63,933 nt of DNA from an uncultured Lachnospiraceae bacterium (lineage in GTDB: Bacteria > Bacillota > Clostridia > Lachnospirales > Lachnospiraceae), in assembly GCA_947172705.1 (NCBI GenBank), contig CAMWCA010000011.1:1-63933 (forward strand), given 5' to 3'. Position 1 is the first letter of the stretch. Each line of letters begins with the position of its first letter. Shown here in pieces: positions 38,136 through 47,722 of this stretch. A program made the position numbers and the translations under genes. The notes below the pieces were generated by a model, which saw only the letters and a program-made list of their open reading frames with translations, was not told the DNA's origin and did not search any database.

Positions 38136-40337
38136 ATGCACAGGATTCATATAAACGGGCGAACGTATCGTCAGATCGTGGCACTGTTGTTGACGGCAGG
38201 TCTTTTGAGCGCATGCACGGCACAAAAGACACCGGAAAATATGGGTGACACAGGTCAGAGCGCCACAGTTCCGGAACAGGAGCATACAACGTCTACAGAT
38301 TGGGAACGACCGTCATTAATAGAAAATACGGCGGACGCCGTTTCGGTGGCGCCCTGTCTGGAGCCCTATACGATTGCGGCAGATCTGAGTAATGTGGGAA
38401 ATATCGGACAATTTTATTTTGAAGATGAAGCCATATCAAAGCTTGCCCAAAACGGCTTTGTGGTATGTTCTGATGCAGGGTATGAGTTTTTTGAGGTTTA
38501 TGAAAATAACAGATACAGCCTGATCCCGAATTTCGTAACGGTAGATTCTCTCATGCATACTTACCACTTATATTTCAGTCACCTTCTGAAAAATATTGAA
38601 AAAGATTATCTGTCGGAGCGTCTTACAGAACTGAGCCTGCGGATGCTGGAAAACAGTACCTCACAGTATGAGCAATTAAAGGGAAGCGAATGGGAAAGCG
38701 CGGCAAAGCGCAATGTTGCGTTTTTTGGCGTGGGAGCCGGGCTTCTTGACGATAATGCGACGGTGACGGAAGATGCCGCGGATATTGTCCTGAGTGAGAC
38801 CGCACTGATAGAAAAAGCGGAGGGTATTGCATATTCCGGAATAACAGGGGACGAGGAGGATTATACCCAGTACAAGCCTCGTGGCTATTATGAAGGTGAC
38901 CATACTCTTGAACAGTATTTCAAGGCTATGATGTGGTATGGCAGAATCCACTTTGCCCAGGAAGCGGAAGACCTGGACAGAAGCGCGCTTTTGATGACCC
39001 TGGCGCTTTCGGAGGACGCACAGGCTTATGAACTGTGGCAGTCCATTTATGCCGTAACCTCGTTTTTTGCAGGCACCAGCGACGATATGGGCGTGTGCGA
39101 ATATGCTCCTGCTATCCGCGAGGCATATGGCGATAGCGTTACGTTGGAGGATTTGATTTCCCGGAAAGAAGGGTTCGGGAAATTTCATAAACTGACCGCC
39201 GCCCTTCCTGCGCCCCAGATCAATTCCATTCCTATCGTGCAGGGAGAGGACAATGTCATTCCCGGTTTTCGTTTTATGGGACAGCGTTTTTCCATAGACG
39301 CATCCATTATGCAGAAACTGATCTACAGCAACGTAAAGAAAAACAGCGCGGGAGACCTTCGTATGCTTCCGGACGTGCTGGACGTTCCGGCGGCGCTGGG
39401 CAGCGACAGCGCCCTCCGCATTCTGGAAGAGAGCGGTGCAACGGACTATGAGGGCTATCCCGAAAATATGGCTCTGCTACGGGAAAAACTTTCGGACGAC
39501 AGCGATCCTCTGTGGTCTGCAAGCCTGTATTCCGGCTGGCTGCACACGCTCCGACCGCTGCTTACCGTGAAAGGCGAAGGCTATCCTGTATTTATGCAGA
39601 ACGAAGAATGGGTGAAAAAAGATCTGGAATGCTTTGCGGGCAGTTTTACGGAATTGAAACATGACACAGTGCTTTATTCCAAGCAAGTGATCGCCGAAAT
39701 GGGGGGCGGGGACGAAGACATTGACGACAGGGGCTATGTGGAACCAGAACCCCTTGTTTATAAGCGTTTTGTCCATCTGGCGGATGAGACGGCGCAAGGC
39801 TTAAAAGGATACGATATGTTAAGCACCACAGATGAAGAAAATCTGTCAAGGCTTTCCCAGATGGCGGATCAATTGCTGACCATATCGGTCAAAGAATTGC
39901 AAAACGAACTGCTGACAGAGGACGAATACGAATTTATAAGAACATATGGGGGCAGCATCGAACATTTCTGGTATGAAACTTTTAAAGATGAAACTACCCC
40001 TGAGGGAACCATCACTGCACAGGCATTTCCCGCTGCCCTTGTGGTGGATATTGCCACCGACCCCAACGGCACAGTATTGGAAGCGGCAACCGCGAATCCG
40101 TCGGCAATTTACGTTGCCGTGAATATTGACGGAAACATCAGGATCGCAAGGGGAAGCGTATACACCTTTTATCAATTTCCCTGGTCCATTGAGGATCGGC
40201 TGACAGATACCAAATGGCGGCAGTTAATGGGTATTTCCCTGGATGAAGACGGAAACTTTAATTTCGGTAAAAAACCTTTTGCCCAGCCGGATTGGACAGA
40301 AAGCTATCGTTATCAATATGAATTGGAATATGAGTAA
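38136..40337 (+). CDS. DUF3160 family lipoprotein
   Basis: The 733-residue protein starts with a basic region, a hydrophobic segment and lipobox LLSAC (Cys27), so it is exported and lipid-anchored. After a Ser/Thr/Glu-rich linker (30-70) comes the large DUF3160 domain, with QFYFEDEAISKLAQNGFVV, LIPNFVTVDSLMHTYHLYFSHLL and a late VVDIATDPNGTVLEAATANPSAIYVAVNIDG. The domain's function is unknown; it is found in exported proteins of Firmicutes and archaea. Its end overlaps the start of the CapA-type gene (ATGAGTAA), so the two are coupled. GAGGAGGG precedes the ATG. Confidence 0.9.
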   Translation: MHRIHINGRTYRQIVALLLTAGLLSACTAQKTPENMGDTGQSATVPEQEHTTSTDWERPSLIENTADAVSVAPCLEPYTIAADLSNVGNIGQFYFEDEAISKLAQNGFVVCSDAGYEFFEVYENNRYSLIPNFVTVDSLMHTYHLYFSHLLKNIEKDYLSERLTELSLRMLENSTSQYEQLKGSEWESAAKRNVAFFGVGAGLLDDNATVTEDAADIVLSETALIEKAEGIAYSGITGDEEDYTQYKPRGYYEGDHTLEQYFKAMMWYGRIHFAQEAEDLDRSALLMTLALSEDAQAYELWQSIYAVTSFFAGTSDDMGVCEYAPAIREAYGDSVTLEDLISRKEGFGKFHKLTAALPAPQINSIPIVQGEDNVIPGFRFMGQRFSIDASIMQKLIYSNVKKNSAGDLRMLPDVLDVPAALGSDSALRILEESGATDYEGYPENMALLREKLSDDSDPLWSASLYSGWLHTLRPLLTVKGEGYPVFMQNEEWVKKDLECFAGSFTELKHDTVLYSKQVIAEMGGGDEDIDDRGYVEPEPLVYKRFVHLADETAQGLKGYDMLSTTDEENLSRLSQMADQLLTISVKELQNELLTEDEYEFIRTYGGSIEHFWYETFKDETTPEGTITAQAFPAALVVDIATDPNGTVLEAATANPSAIYVAVNIDGNIRIARGSVYTFYQFPWSIEDRLTDTKWRQLMGISLDEDGNFNFGKKPFAQPDWTESYRYQYELEYE

Positions 40338-41805
40338 AAAAAGAAAAACAATTACTGCCGTAGCGGTCATTTTGACTACATTTGCCGGGGCAGGAGCCGT
40401 CCTATTTCTTTTGTGGAGGGGCGGCTTCTTTTTGCCGCGCTGGATCACCTGGGAAAGCGGCAGTTTTTATGGGAATGCCCACCCAGGTCAGAACCCCTGG
40501 GAAATACAACTGGAGCAAAAAGCGGTCAGCATTTTACGGAACGGTGATCTTTTATGGTCTTCTTCTAAGGAGCTCCAAGTGCAGTCCGTTCTATCCGGCG
40601 ATATTGACGGCGACGGGGAGGAAGAACTGATCCTGCTCTGCTGGAAAACCGGACGCTATGGCAGGCACAGACCCTTCTGGGTCGAAAAGGATGAACCTGG
40701 TTGGTCACAGCATATTTTCGTCTATGAATACGATTCTGAAAAAATAAAACCCAAATGGATGTCTTCCTATATCGGGCAGGACGTAAGTAAAATATGTATC
40801 GATTCCTCCCTGCCCCCCTTTGACCGTCTCTGGCTGACAGCTCCTGACGGCTCCAGCAGCAGGTGGGTGTGGAATTCCTGGGGCTTTGCCAAAGAAGATA
40901 CGGATGTATCCTTTGTGGCGTTTGGCGATAACCTGATCCATGAACCCATCTACAGATATGGATTGACCACCGGCTCCTTTGACTTTCTCTTTGAAAATTT
41001 TCGAGATATCCTGGCACAGACCGATATCTGCATGATCAATCAGGAAACGCCCCTTACGGACGATCCGCACATGTACGGGGACTATCCCCGGTTTGGCACG
41101 CCCATTCAGGTGGGAGAAGCGATCTCCGATGTCGGTTTTGACGTGGTGACCTGCGCCACCAATCACGCTCTGGACAGGGGCGCGGCGGGCATTCAAACCA
41201 CAAAAGACTTTTTTGAAAGGCATGATATTGTCTGTCTTGGTATCCAGAAAAAGGAGGAAAAAGAGGATAGACCTTATGAAGTAATCACCAAAAACGGAAT
41301 CCGTTTCGCCATGTTCAATTATACTTATGGAACCAATGGGATCAGAATACCGGCTGAAAATCCCCACATGGTTCATTTATTAAAAGACGAGGAGAAGATT
41401 CGGAAAGATCTGATCAGCGCCCGCCAGGATGCGGACGTGGTTCTTGTCTTCGCCCATTGGGGCACGGAATATGAGGAAAAACCGGATATCCTTCAAGAAA
41501 AATGGACTCAAATATTTCTGGAAAGTAAAGTAGACGTGGTCATCGGCACACATCCCCACGCGCTTCAGCCCCATACCATTTTACAGGGAAATGATGATCA
41601 TCAGATGCTAATCTATTATTCCCTTGGAAATTTCATCAGCGCTCAGGATGAGAAATCCTGTGTGAAGGGCGGCATGGCGGAATTCACCATATCCAGAACC
41701 CCGGAAGGGTGTAAAATTTCCTCATACGGACTGCGTCCGCTGACGATCACAAGGCGGGAAGACGGTCAGTATACGGTGGATTTCCAGTCTACTGTTTACT
41801 TTTAA
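40330..41805 (+). CDS. CapA-type (PGA_cap) metallophosphatase, membrane-anchored
   Basis: An N-terminal helix (about residues 8-30) anchors the protein; residues about 40-190 form an extra domain with a DIDGDGEEELILL acidic strand similar to VCBS/FG-GAP repeats. The C-terminal calcineurin-like CapA domain shows VAFGDNLIHEPI, CMINQETPL, ATNHALDRG, FAHWGTEYEEKP, and VIGTHPHALQPH then YYSLGNFIS. CapA acts in poly-gamma-glutamate or related capsule metabolism; bacterial relatives may be envelope phosphatases. The start at 40330 (491 aa) overlaps the DUF3160 stop by 8 bp; ATGs at 40318 and 40243 are also in frame. Confidence 0.9.
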   Translation: MSKKRKTITAVAVILTTFAGAGAVLFLLWRGGFFLPRWITWESGSFYGNAHPGQNPWEIQLEQKAVSILRNGDLLWSSSKELQVQSVLSGDIDGDGEEELILLCWKTGRYGRHRPFWVEKDEPGWSQHIFVYEYDSEKIKPKWMSSYIGQDVSKICIDSSLPPFDRLWLTAPDGSSSRWVWNSWGFAKEDTDVSFVAFGDNLIHEPIYRYGLTTGSFDFLFENFRDILAQTDICMINQETPLTDDPHMYGDYPRFGTPIQVGEAISDVGFDVVTCATNHALDRGAAGIQTTKDFFERHDIVCLGIQKKEEKEDRPYEVITKNGIRFAMFNYTYGTNGIRIPAENPHMVHLLKDEEKIRKDLISARQDADVVLVFAHWGTEYEEKPDILQEKWTQIFLESKVDVVIGTHPHALQPHTILQGNDDHQMLIYYSLGNFISAQDEKSCVKGGMAEFTISRTPEGCKISSYGLRPLTITRREDGQYTVDFQSTVYF

Positions 41806-41831
41806 AACTTCAACCTGTAAAATAACAGTAT

Positions 41832-41945
41832 GATATGGGTGTCAAAAGCCCTGGCTGCGGAATGCTCCGCACAATGGAAGGCGCACAACTTTTTTGTGCA
41901 GATTGCCAGGTGCACTCCGCAGCCAGGGCTTTTGACACCCACATC
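41832..41945. mobile_element. Miniature palindromic element, copy A (114 bp)
   Basis: The ends GATATGGGTGTCAAAAGCCC and its inverse (ending CCCACATC) form about 30-bp inverted arms with one mismatch; an inner GCACAA/TTGTGC stem lies in the middle. The element is flanked by ACAGTAT (41825-41831) and ATAGTAT (41946-41952), a 7-bp duplication with one mismatch. It shares its ends and about 90 bp of internal sequence with copy B at 57.7 kb. It carries no gene. Its right end lies 30 bp before the next start codon and contains an outward-facing TTGACA. Confidence 0.8.
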
Positions 41946-41975
41946 ATAGTATAAAAGATAAAGGAGGACGCTTTT

Positions 41976-43400
41976 TTGTACGAATGCCCAAATTGCGGCG
42001 GTAATCTGAAATTTGACATTGCAACCCAGCAACTCAAATGCGATTATTGCCTCACTCAAAAAGATCCCTACGAAATAACCAAAGAAAAAGACGCCGAAGA
42101 AAACAATCTCTTCGACGTAACCGTTTTTACCTGCCCCCAGTGCGGTGGGGAAATCTTAAGCACCGACACTTCCATTGCGGAATTCTGCAGCTTTTGCGGC
42201 GCTTCCACTATTCTCACCAGCCGCATCAGACAGGAGAAAAGACCTTCCTACATTATCCCCTTTCAGCAGACCAAAGCGGCATGTAAGCAGGCATATATTG
42301 CCAAAATGCGTCGGGCTATTTTTGCACCTGATGAATTAAAGCACGAAAAGTACATCGACGGCTTCCGGGGGATCTATATTCCTTACTGGGCTTACTCTGT
42401 TTCTCAAAAGGGCAGCGTCCATCTCAAAGGAGAAAAAACCTATCGAAAGGGAGATTATGTTTATACGGATCATTACGACTTAAGCGGCGACATCGATGCA
42501 GGCTATCATGATCTTTCTTATGACGCTTCCTCCTCCTTTTCCGATACCATCAGCGAAAAGATCGCCCCTTTCGATGTGAAGGGAACCAAGCGCTTTACCC
42601 CTTCCTTTTTAAGTGGTTTTTATGCGGACACGGCAGATGTGGACAGTCGTCTGTACCGCAATGACGTCATCCGGCTTGCCAATGCCACCAGTCTGGATGC
42701 CATCAGAAAGCAGGCGGAGTTCAGAGACGTCACCATAACTGATAAAAAAACCGCCCCTTCTCTCTCCAACACCTTACATACTGTCTGCCCTTCTCCGGAG
42801 CGTACCCTTTATCCGGTCTGGTTTATGTCCTACCGAAAAGGCGACCGGGTGGCATACGCTACGGTAAATGGACAGACAGGAAAAGTTGCCGCCGATATTC
42901 CCATCGATATTCGAAAATACCTGCTCGGCACTATATTGCTTGCTCTTCCTGTTTTTTTGCTGTTGAATTTCCTTTTTACCTTTAAACCTGCCTTTACCCT
43001 TGTTTTATCTCTCCTGCTGGCTGTCTTTACCCTGGTTCTGTATCTGGTGGAAATTAATCAGATCTGCCGCCAGGACTTGCGGACAGAGGATCGGGGCTTT
43101 CAATTTAAACAGTTTTCCAACGAAACAGACAGCGAGGGGAAAAATCACGGAAAAGAAAAGATTCCCCCCACAGAGTTTCTTAAATATGGCAAAGGATTCC
43201 TGGGTTCCTTGATAGCGATCCTTCTTGCCATTTGGATTTTTATTTTCAATCCTGTATCGGACTTGTGGTATTACGGAGGCGCCATCGCCTCCTTGGCAGG
43301 GGTTCTCTCCACCGTTATGGCTATCATTCAAAAATACAATGTCCTTGCCACCAGGAAACTGCCTCAATTTGACAGAAAAGGAGGTGACGACCGTGCTTAA
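41976..43400 (+). CDS. Membrane protein with N-terminal zinc ribbons
   Basis: Two zinc ribbons (CPNCGGNLKF...CDYC at residues 4-22 and CPQCGGEILS...CSFC at about 52-72) precede a soluble domain of about 200 residues and four C-terminal membrane segments (about 309-330, 338-358, 405-425, 430-445). The central domain (RGIYIPYWAYSVSQKGSVHLKGEK) is typical of TFIIB-type zinc-ribbon membrane proteins of unknown role. The start is a TTG at 41976 with AAGGAGG 8 bp upstream. It overlaps the following TPM gene by 8 bp and belongs to the envelope cluster. Confidence 0.8.
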   Translation: MYECPNCGGNLKFDIATQQLKCDYCLTQKDPYEITKEKDAEENNLFDVTVFTCPQCGGEILSTDTSIAEFCSFCGASTILTSRIRQEKRPSYIIPFQQTKAACKQAYIAKMRRAIFAPDELKHEKYIDGFRGIYIPYWAYSVSQKGSVHLKGEKTYRKGDYVYTDHYDLSGDIDAGYHDLSYDASSSFSDTISEKIAPFDVKGTKRFTPSFLSGFYADTADVDSRLYRNDVIRLANATSLDAIRKQAEFRDVTITDKKTAPSLSNTLHTVCPSPERTLYPVWFMSYRKGDRVAYATVNGQTGKVAADIPIDIRKYLLGTILLALPVFLLLNFLFTFKPAFTLVLSLLLAVFTLVLYLVEINQICRQDLRTEDRGFQFKQFSNETDSEGKNHGKEKIPPTEFLKYGKGFLGSLIAILLAIWIFIFNPVSDLWYYGGAIASLAGVLSTVMAIIQKYNVLATRKLPQFDRKGGDDRA

Positions 43401-44226
43401 AAGAATAAAGAAAATTCCACTTATACTTTTACTGATCGGCTGCTTTTGCTTCCCTCAAACCGTCCATGCAGAAACGGAAGATGAGCTTGCTCTCGACCCT
43501 ATTGTCTGGGAAAACCCGGAAACAGGCTACAAAGTCTTTTTAGAGGATGACGCACAGCTTTTAAGCCCTGAAAACCGCACCCAGCTTGCAGCAGAAATGC
43601 AGCAGATCACCGCCTACGGAAACGTGGTGTTTAAATCCATTTCCTACAACAGCTACTCTGCCTCTTTCTATGCAGGGGATTTTTATCATGATACCTTTGG
43701 ACAGTCAAGCGGCACCCTCTTTTTGATCGATATGGATAACAGAGAAATTTATATTTTCAGCGATGGGGCTGTGTACAAAACCATCACTACCTCATATGCA
43801 AATACCATTACAGACAACGTATACGGTTACGCTTCCAGAGGCGATTATTATGGCTGTGCTTCCAACGCCTACCAGCAGATCCATTCTCTCCTTGCAGGCA
43901 GAAAAATTGCGCAGCCTATGAAATACATCAACAACGCCTTGCTTGCGCTGATCTTTGCCGCGTTGATCAACTATTTTCTGGCAAAGCTTCTGTCGGCAAA
44001 CGCGGCAAAACCATCCTCCTCCGAAATTCTGTCTGCAATTTCTACTAAATTTACCTTTTCCAATCCCCGGAAGCAGAAAATCAGTCAGGATAAAATCTAC
44101 CGTCCTCTCAGCAGTAGCAGCAGTAGTAGCAGTAGTCACCACAGCAGCGGAAGCCATCGCAGCAGTGGCAGTCACAGAAGCAGCGGAGGACACCGTAGCG
44201 GCGGAGGCGGAGGACACCGTTTCTAA
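43393..44226 (+). CDS. TPM-domain exported membrane protein with Ser/His/Gly tail
   Basis: From the GTG at 43393 (strong AAGGAGGTG upstream, overlapping the previous stop) the 277-residue protein has a signal peptide (cleavage likely after VHA, residue 26), a TPM_phosphatase domain (about 45-170, LLSPENRTQLAAEMQQIT, GTLFLIDMDNREIYIFSDG), a membrane helix (about 180-200), and a tail rich in Ser, His, Arg and Gly (residues about 238-277). Glycine-rich tails are usual in TPM proteins; the dense His/Ser content here suggests metal or surface binding. The role is unknown. Confidence 0.88.
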   Translation: MLKRIKKIPLILLLIGCFCFPQTVHAETEDELALDPIVWENPETGYKVFLEDDAQLLSPENRTQLAAEMQQITAYGNVVFKSISYNSYSASFYAGDFYHDTFGQSSGTLFLIDMDNREIYIFSDGAVYKTITTSYANTITDNVYGYASRGDYYGCASNAYQQIHSLLAGRKIAQPMKYINNALLALIFAALINYFLAKLLSANAAKPSSSEILSAISTKFTFSNPRKQKISQDKIYRPLSSSSSSSSSHHSSGSHRSSGSHRSSGGHRSGGGGGHRF

Positions 44227-44268
44227 CCTCCGGAGAATCGAGACATTTGGGTATAGCTCATACCGCGC

Positions 44269-44314
44269 AAAAACGCTTCAAAAGCCTGCTTGCATTGGCA
44301 TTTGAAGCGTTTTT
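44269..44314. terminator. Bidirectional terminator between TPM and hybrid kinase genes
   Basis: AAAAACGCTTCAAA (44269-44282) is a perfect inverse of TTTGAAGCGTTTTT (44301-44314), with T runs following on each strand. Confidence 0.9.
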
Positions 44315-44315
44315 A

Positions 44316-46886
44316 TTAATCCATATAATGTTTCAGTATCTGCATAAGCCTGTTCATATCAAGGGGCTTTGCAATATGTTCATTCATGCCGCATTCCTTA
44401 CTGCGCTGAATATCCTCTGAAAAAGCATCCGCAGTCATGGCTATGATGGGTAAGTCTGCATCCTTTCTGTCTAAAGCACGAATCTTCTGAGTCGCTTCAT
44501 ACCCGTTCATAACCGGCATTCGGATATCCATCAAAATAATATCATAGAAACCAACCTCCGACTGGCTGAATTTTTCCAGACAGATTTTTCCGTTTTCCGC
44601 TCTCTCCAGTTGGAAGCCAACCTCACTTAAAATCGCCTCGGCAATTTCCCAGTTCAAATCGTTATCTTCTGCAAGTAAAATACGTTTTCCATGGAATTGT
44701 ACTTCTTCCTTCCTGCCTTCCTCCTTTTCTTCCTCTTCCCCTAACATATACGGTTTCAGTCCCAGATATAAGTTCGATTTAAACAAGGGCTTTGAAATGA
44801 ATCCCTGTGCTCCCGCTTCTTTTGCCTCATCCTCAATATCACTCCAGTCATAAGCGGAAATAATTAAAATAGGAACATCGTCTCCTAAATGCTTTCTCAT
44901 TTCCTTTGCTGTCTCTAAACCATTCATATCCGGCATTTTCCAATCCAGAAGCACAATCTGATAATCATCGTTATCCGTATGATGCTTTTCCACCATCTGA
45001 ATGGCTGTATGTCCGTTTAATGCCCACTCTGCGGCAACTCCAATCTCCCTTAAGGAAAGTACTGCGCTGTGACACAGATCCTGATCATCGTCCACCACCA
45101 ACATTTTCCAGGGAGGAAGCATCATGTTTTCCTCCTCCACGGTAGCTCTCTCAAAATCCAGTGTAATATGGAAATCGGTTCCTTTACCCGGTTCGCTCTG
45201 AAGCTCTATGCTTCCCTCCATAAGATCCACGATCGCCTTTGTAATCGCCATGCCCAGACCAGAGCCTTCTGTCTTATCTACCTGTTCCTTCTTTTCTCTG
45301 ACAAACTTTTCAAATACATCCTGTTGGAATTCCGGTGTCATTCCGATGCCATTGTCCTTTACGCGGAAGTGGCAGCGCACATAATTGCTTCCCTTAGGAG
45401 AATCCTCCTGTTCCATATAAACCTTAATTTCTCCGTTTTCCGGCGTAAACTTGATCGCATTGGATAAAAGATTAATCAATACCTGGCTCAACCGAACATT
45501 ATCACAGTGGACATTTTCCGTTTGAACCTTTTGAATAGAAATATCAAAATGCTGATTTTTCGCTTTTACCTGGGGCTGCGCTATATTTACAATATTATTC
45601 ATGGTATCCCGAAGGGAAACCAACTGCATATTCAGGGACAGCTTTCCGCTTTCAATTTTGGACATATCCAATACATCGTTGATCAAGCCAAGTAGATGTT
45701 TACTGGACAATGCAATTTTTCCCAGGCAGTCCCTTACCCTCATGGTATCGTTGATATTCGCCTGGGCAATTGCCGTCATTCCCACAATCCCGTTCATAGG
45801 AGTACGGATATCATGGCTCATGCTGGAAAGGAACTCGCTCTTTGCTTTATTGGCACGGACAGCCTCCCGCTCTGCGGCATTCAGTTCGGCAAGCTGCTTC
45901 TGGGACATCCAGAAATATAAAACGAAAATTCCCAGAATCGCCGCAAGTATAATGCCGGCAGCTGTCAGCATTCTAAGCTGACGCTGATTTCCCAAACGTA
46001 AAACCACCTCATTCAGCAAGCCATCCGGCATAATCGATAAAAGATACCATTCCGAATGCTGAAGATGTGATAAATACAGATGCTGGTGTTGATCCTTTAT
46101 CATAATGACGGTACTGTAATTTTCCCGATTTTGCATAGCCGTTTCCATTTCCTGCACGTATTGCTCCGGCTTTTTCCCATTGTATTCCTGATATTCTTCT
46201 CTGATACGCTCAAAATAGCTATCCCGGAATGCCTCGCTGCTTCTGATGATAAAATCGCCGTCTTTGTTAATAATATGCGAAAATAAAATCGCTTCTTCCT
46301 CATCCAGGGCAAGCATTTGCGACAGGGAATCCATAGGTATGCCGATCACCAGCATATCGCTGACACCGCCGTTTTTCATAGGGTAGGCCACCTCTTTTCC
46401 AAGCAAGAAGAGTTTTTCCCCCTGTGTATTAACGCCGCTGCTAATCCGCATATCGCTTTTTTCCAGCATTTCCAGCAATTCGCTCTGGTTGTTCACCTCT
46501 ATGGGTTCTCCATAAAGGTTGTCATGCTTCCCATCTTTCGTATAAAGCCCCAGGTACCTGAAGTCTCTGATCTCGGCTGACAGCATCAATTCTTCTCTCA
46601 GTCTTTTGGCATCCCCAAGCTCCAAAAGATTCTCCGACTCAATACGCCTCACAACACCATCCACCTGTGCAAGATGCAGGTCAATAACCGCTTCGAATTT
46701 CCGCTGAAGCTGATTGCTCATCTCCGACATATAAATGTTACTGATCTCATTGATTGCCGCATCACTTCGATTGCTCATTTCTACGCCAAGCCACAAAAAC
46801 ACAATGGTTCCTAATATAATAAGACCAATGATGCTGACAAATAAAAACCTTTTCGTCCTTCTTCCTATATTGCTGCCTTTCATCAT
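44316..46886 (-). CDS. Hybrid sensor histidine kinase with two receiver domains
   Basis: Membrane helix at 14-34, a Cache-like extracytoplasmic sensor (about 40-300), second helix at 306-326, then HisKA with His358 ([15 protein letters not shown]), HATPase with N476 (LLSNAIKF) and GSGLGMAI, and two receivers with Asp648 ([11 protein letters not shown]) and Asp787 ([11 protein letters not shown]). Phosphorelay through two C-terminal receivers is typical of large Lachnospiraceae hybrids; no HPt domain is attached, and the usual output partner would be elsewhere. The start at 46886 (ATGATG) has GAGG 4-7 bp upstream. Confidence 0.95.
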   Translation of the reverse strand: MMKGSNIGRRTKRFLFVSIIGLIILGTIVFLWLGVEMSNRSDAAINEISNIYMSEMSNQLQRKFEAVIDLHLAQVDGVVRRIESENLLELGDAKRLREELMLSAEIRDFRYLGLYTKDGKHDNLYGEPIEVNNQSELLEMLEKSDMRISSGVNTQGEKLFLLGKEVAYPMKNGGVSDMLVIGIPMDSLSQMLALDEEEAILFSHIINKDGDFIIRSSEAFRDSYFERIREEYQEYNGKKPEQYVQEMETAMQNRENYSTVIMIKDQHQHLYLSHLQHSEWYLLSIMPDGLLNEVVLRLGNQRQLRMLTAAGIILAAILGIFVLYFWMSQKQLAELNAAEREAVRANKAKSEFLSSMSHDIRTPMNGIVGMTAIAQANINDTMRVRDCLGKIALSSKHLLGLINDVLDMSKIESGKLSLNMQLVSLRDTMNNIVNIAQPQVKAKNQHFDISIQKVQTENVHCDNVRLSQVLINLLSNAIKFTPENGEIKVYMEQEDSPKGSNYVRCHFRVKDNGIGMTPEFQQDVFEKFVREKKEQVDKTEGSGLGMAITKAIVDLMEGSIELQSEPGKGTDFHITLDFERATVEEENMMLPPWKMLVVDDDQDLCHSAVLSLREIGVAAEWALNGHTAIQMVEKHHTDNDDYQIVLLDWKMPDMNGLETAKEMRKHLGDDVPILIISAYDWSDIEDEAKEAGAQGFISKPLFKSNLYLGLKPYMLGEEEEKEEGRKEEVQFHGKRILLAEDNDLNWEIAEAILSEVGFQLERAENGKICLEKFSQSEVGFYDIILMDIRMPVMNGYEATQKIRALDRKDADLPIIAMTADAFSEDIQRSKECGMNEHIAKPLDMNRLMQILKHYMD

Positions 46887-46928
46887 ACTACCTCATTCAT
46901 AACAGTTCTTTCGACACATATATGTAAA

Positions 46929-46957
46929 ATTATAATTGGCGTTCTCAAAAAAGTCAA
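46929..46957 (-). promoter_or_regulatory. Promoter of the hybrid kinase gene
   Basis: On the minus strand -35 TTGACT (complement of 46952-46957) and a perfect -10 TATAAT (complement of 46929-46934) are 17 bp apart, 43 bp before the start codon. Confidence 0.8.
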
Positions 46958-46969
46958 TTCTGTTACACA

Positions 46970-47014
46970 AAAAACACCCTCCCACCAAACATTTCTGTCT
47001 GGCAGAAGGGTATT
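46970..47014 (-). terminator. Terminator of the carbonic anhydrase gene
   Basis: On the minus strand ACCCTTCTGCCA pairs with TGGTGGGAGGGT (12 bp with three G-T pairs), followed by six T residues. Confidence 0.65.
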
Positions 47015-47042
47015 TCCACTACTCCAGCATAAAGGAACCGGA

Positions 47043-47603
47043 TTAATCTAAAAATTCAACCTCACCACTGTCAATATGATAAACAGCGCCGCAGACTTTC
47101 AAACTTTCTTCCGGTATTCCTAGATTTTCCTTAATGGAAGCCACACTTCTCTCCACGTTCAAACGGCATGCCCGAAGCTCATCCTTTTCTTCTCCGATCG
47201 CTTTGAGAATCTCATCGGTTATGTACTTAATGTAGCCTTCCGGCGCGCTGGTAATTGCTGCTCCCACAGCGCCGCAATGCTCATGTCCCAATACCACTAC
47301 CAGCTTACATCCCAGATGATCTGCCGCATATTCCACGCTGCCCAGCTGGTGCTTGTCCATCACATTACCTGCCACACGAATCACAAATAATTCTCCGATT
47401 CCCGCTGAAAAGATCCCCTCAGGAATCACTCTGGAATCCGAACAGGTCACAACAATGGCATAGGGCGACTGTCCATTGTCACAGGTATCCTGCCTGATCC
47501 GCTGTGAAATATCACCCGGATTGGTTGTCGCGGTGAGATAGCGCTTGTTTCCTTCTTTTAATTTCTCCAATGCCTCCGCTGCGGATAAATTTTCTTTGTG
47601 CAT
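47043..47603 (-). CDS. Beta-class carbonic anhydrase
   Basis: The enzyme interconverts carbon dioxide and bicarbonate. The zinc ligands are Cys54 (in TCSDSRV), His107 and Cys110 (GHEHCGAV), with the Asp56/Arg58 dyad of the beta class. The length of 186 residues matches the bacterial form. The ATG at 47603 has GGAGG 5 bp upstream; longer in-frame starts at 47669 add an unusual basic extension and lack a better site. It probably supplies bicarbonate for carboxylation. Confidence 0.95.
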   Translation of the reverse strand: MHKENLSAAEALEKLKEGNKRYLTATTNPGDISQRIRQDTCDNGQSPYAIVVTCSDSRVIPEGIFSAGIGELFVIRVAGNVMDKHQLGSVEYAADHLGCKLVVVLGHEHCGAVGAAITSAPEGYIKYITDEILKAIGEEKDELRACRLNVERSVASIKENLGIPEESLKVCGAVYHIDSGEVEFLD

Positions 47604-47647
47604 AGTTTCCTCCGTTTCTGTCTCTCCGACTCTTTTCTTATATACGA

Positions 47648-47656
47648 AGTATACCA
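47648..47656 (-). promoter_or_regulatory. Extended -10 promoter element before carbonic anhydrase
   Basis: On the minus strand TGGTATACT is an extended -10 (TGn-TATACT) 45 bp before the start codon; the -35 region is weak. Confidence 0.4.
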
Positions 47657-47722
47657 TAGTCCCTTTCAAAATTCACCCATTTTCGTTTAGGAATTTCCCT
47701 GATGCTTTACCTGCGTTCTATT

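Noticed and set aside
41802..42059. Minus-strand frame across miniature element copy A
   Set aside because: It is read-through of the palindromic element into antisense of the zinc-ribbon gene; no ribosome site and no protein-like conservation.
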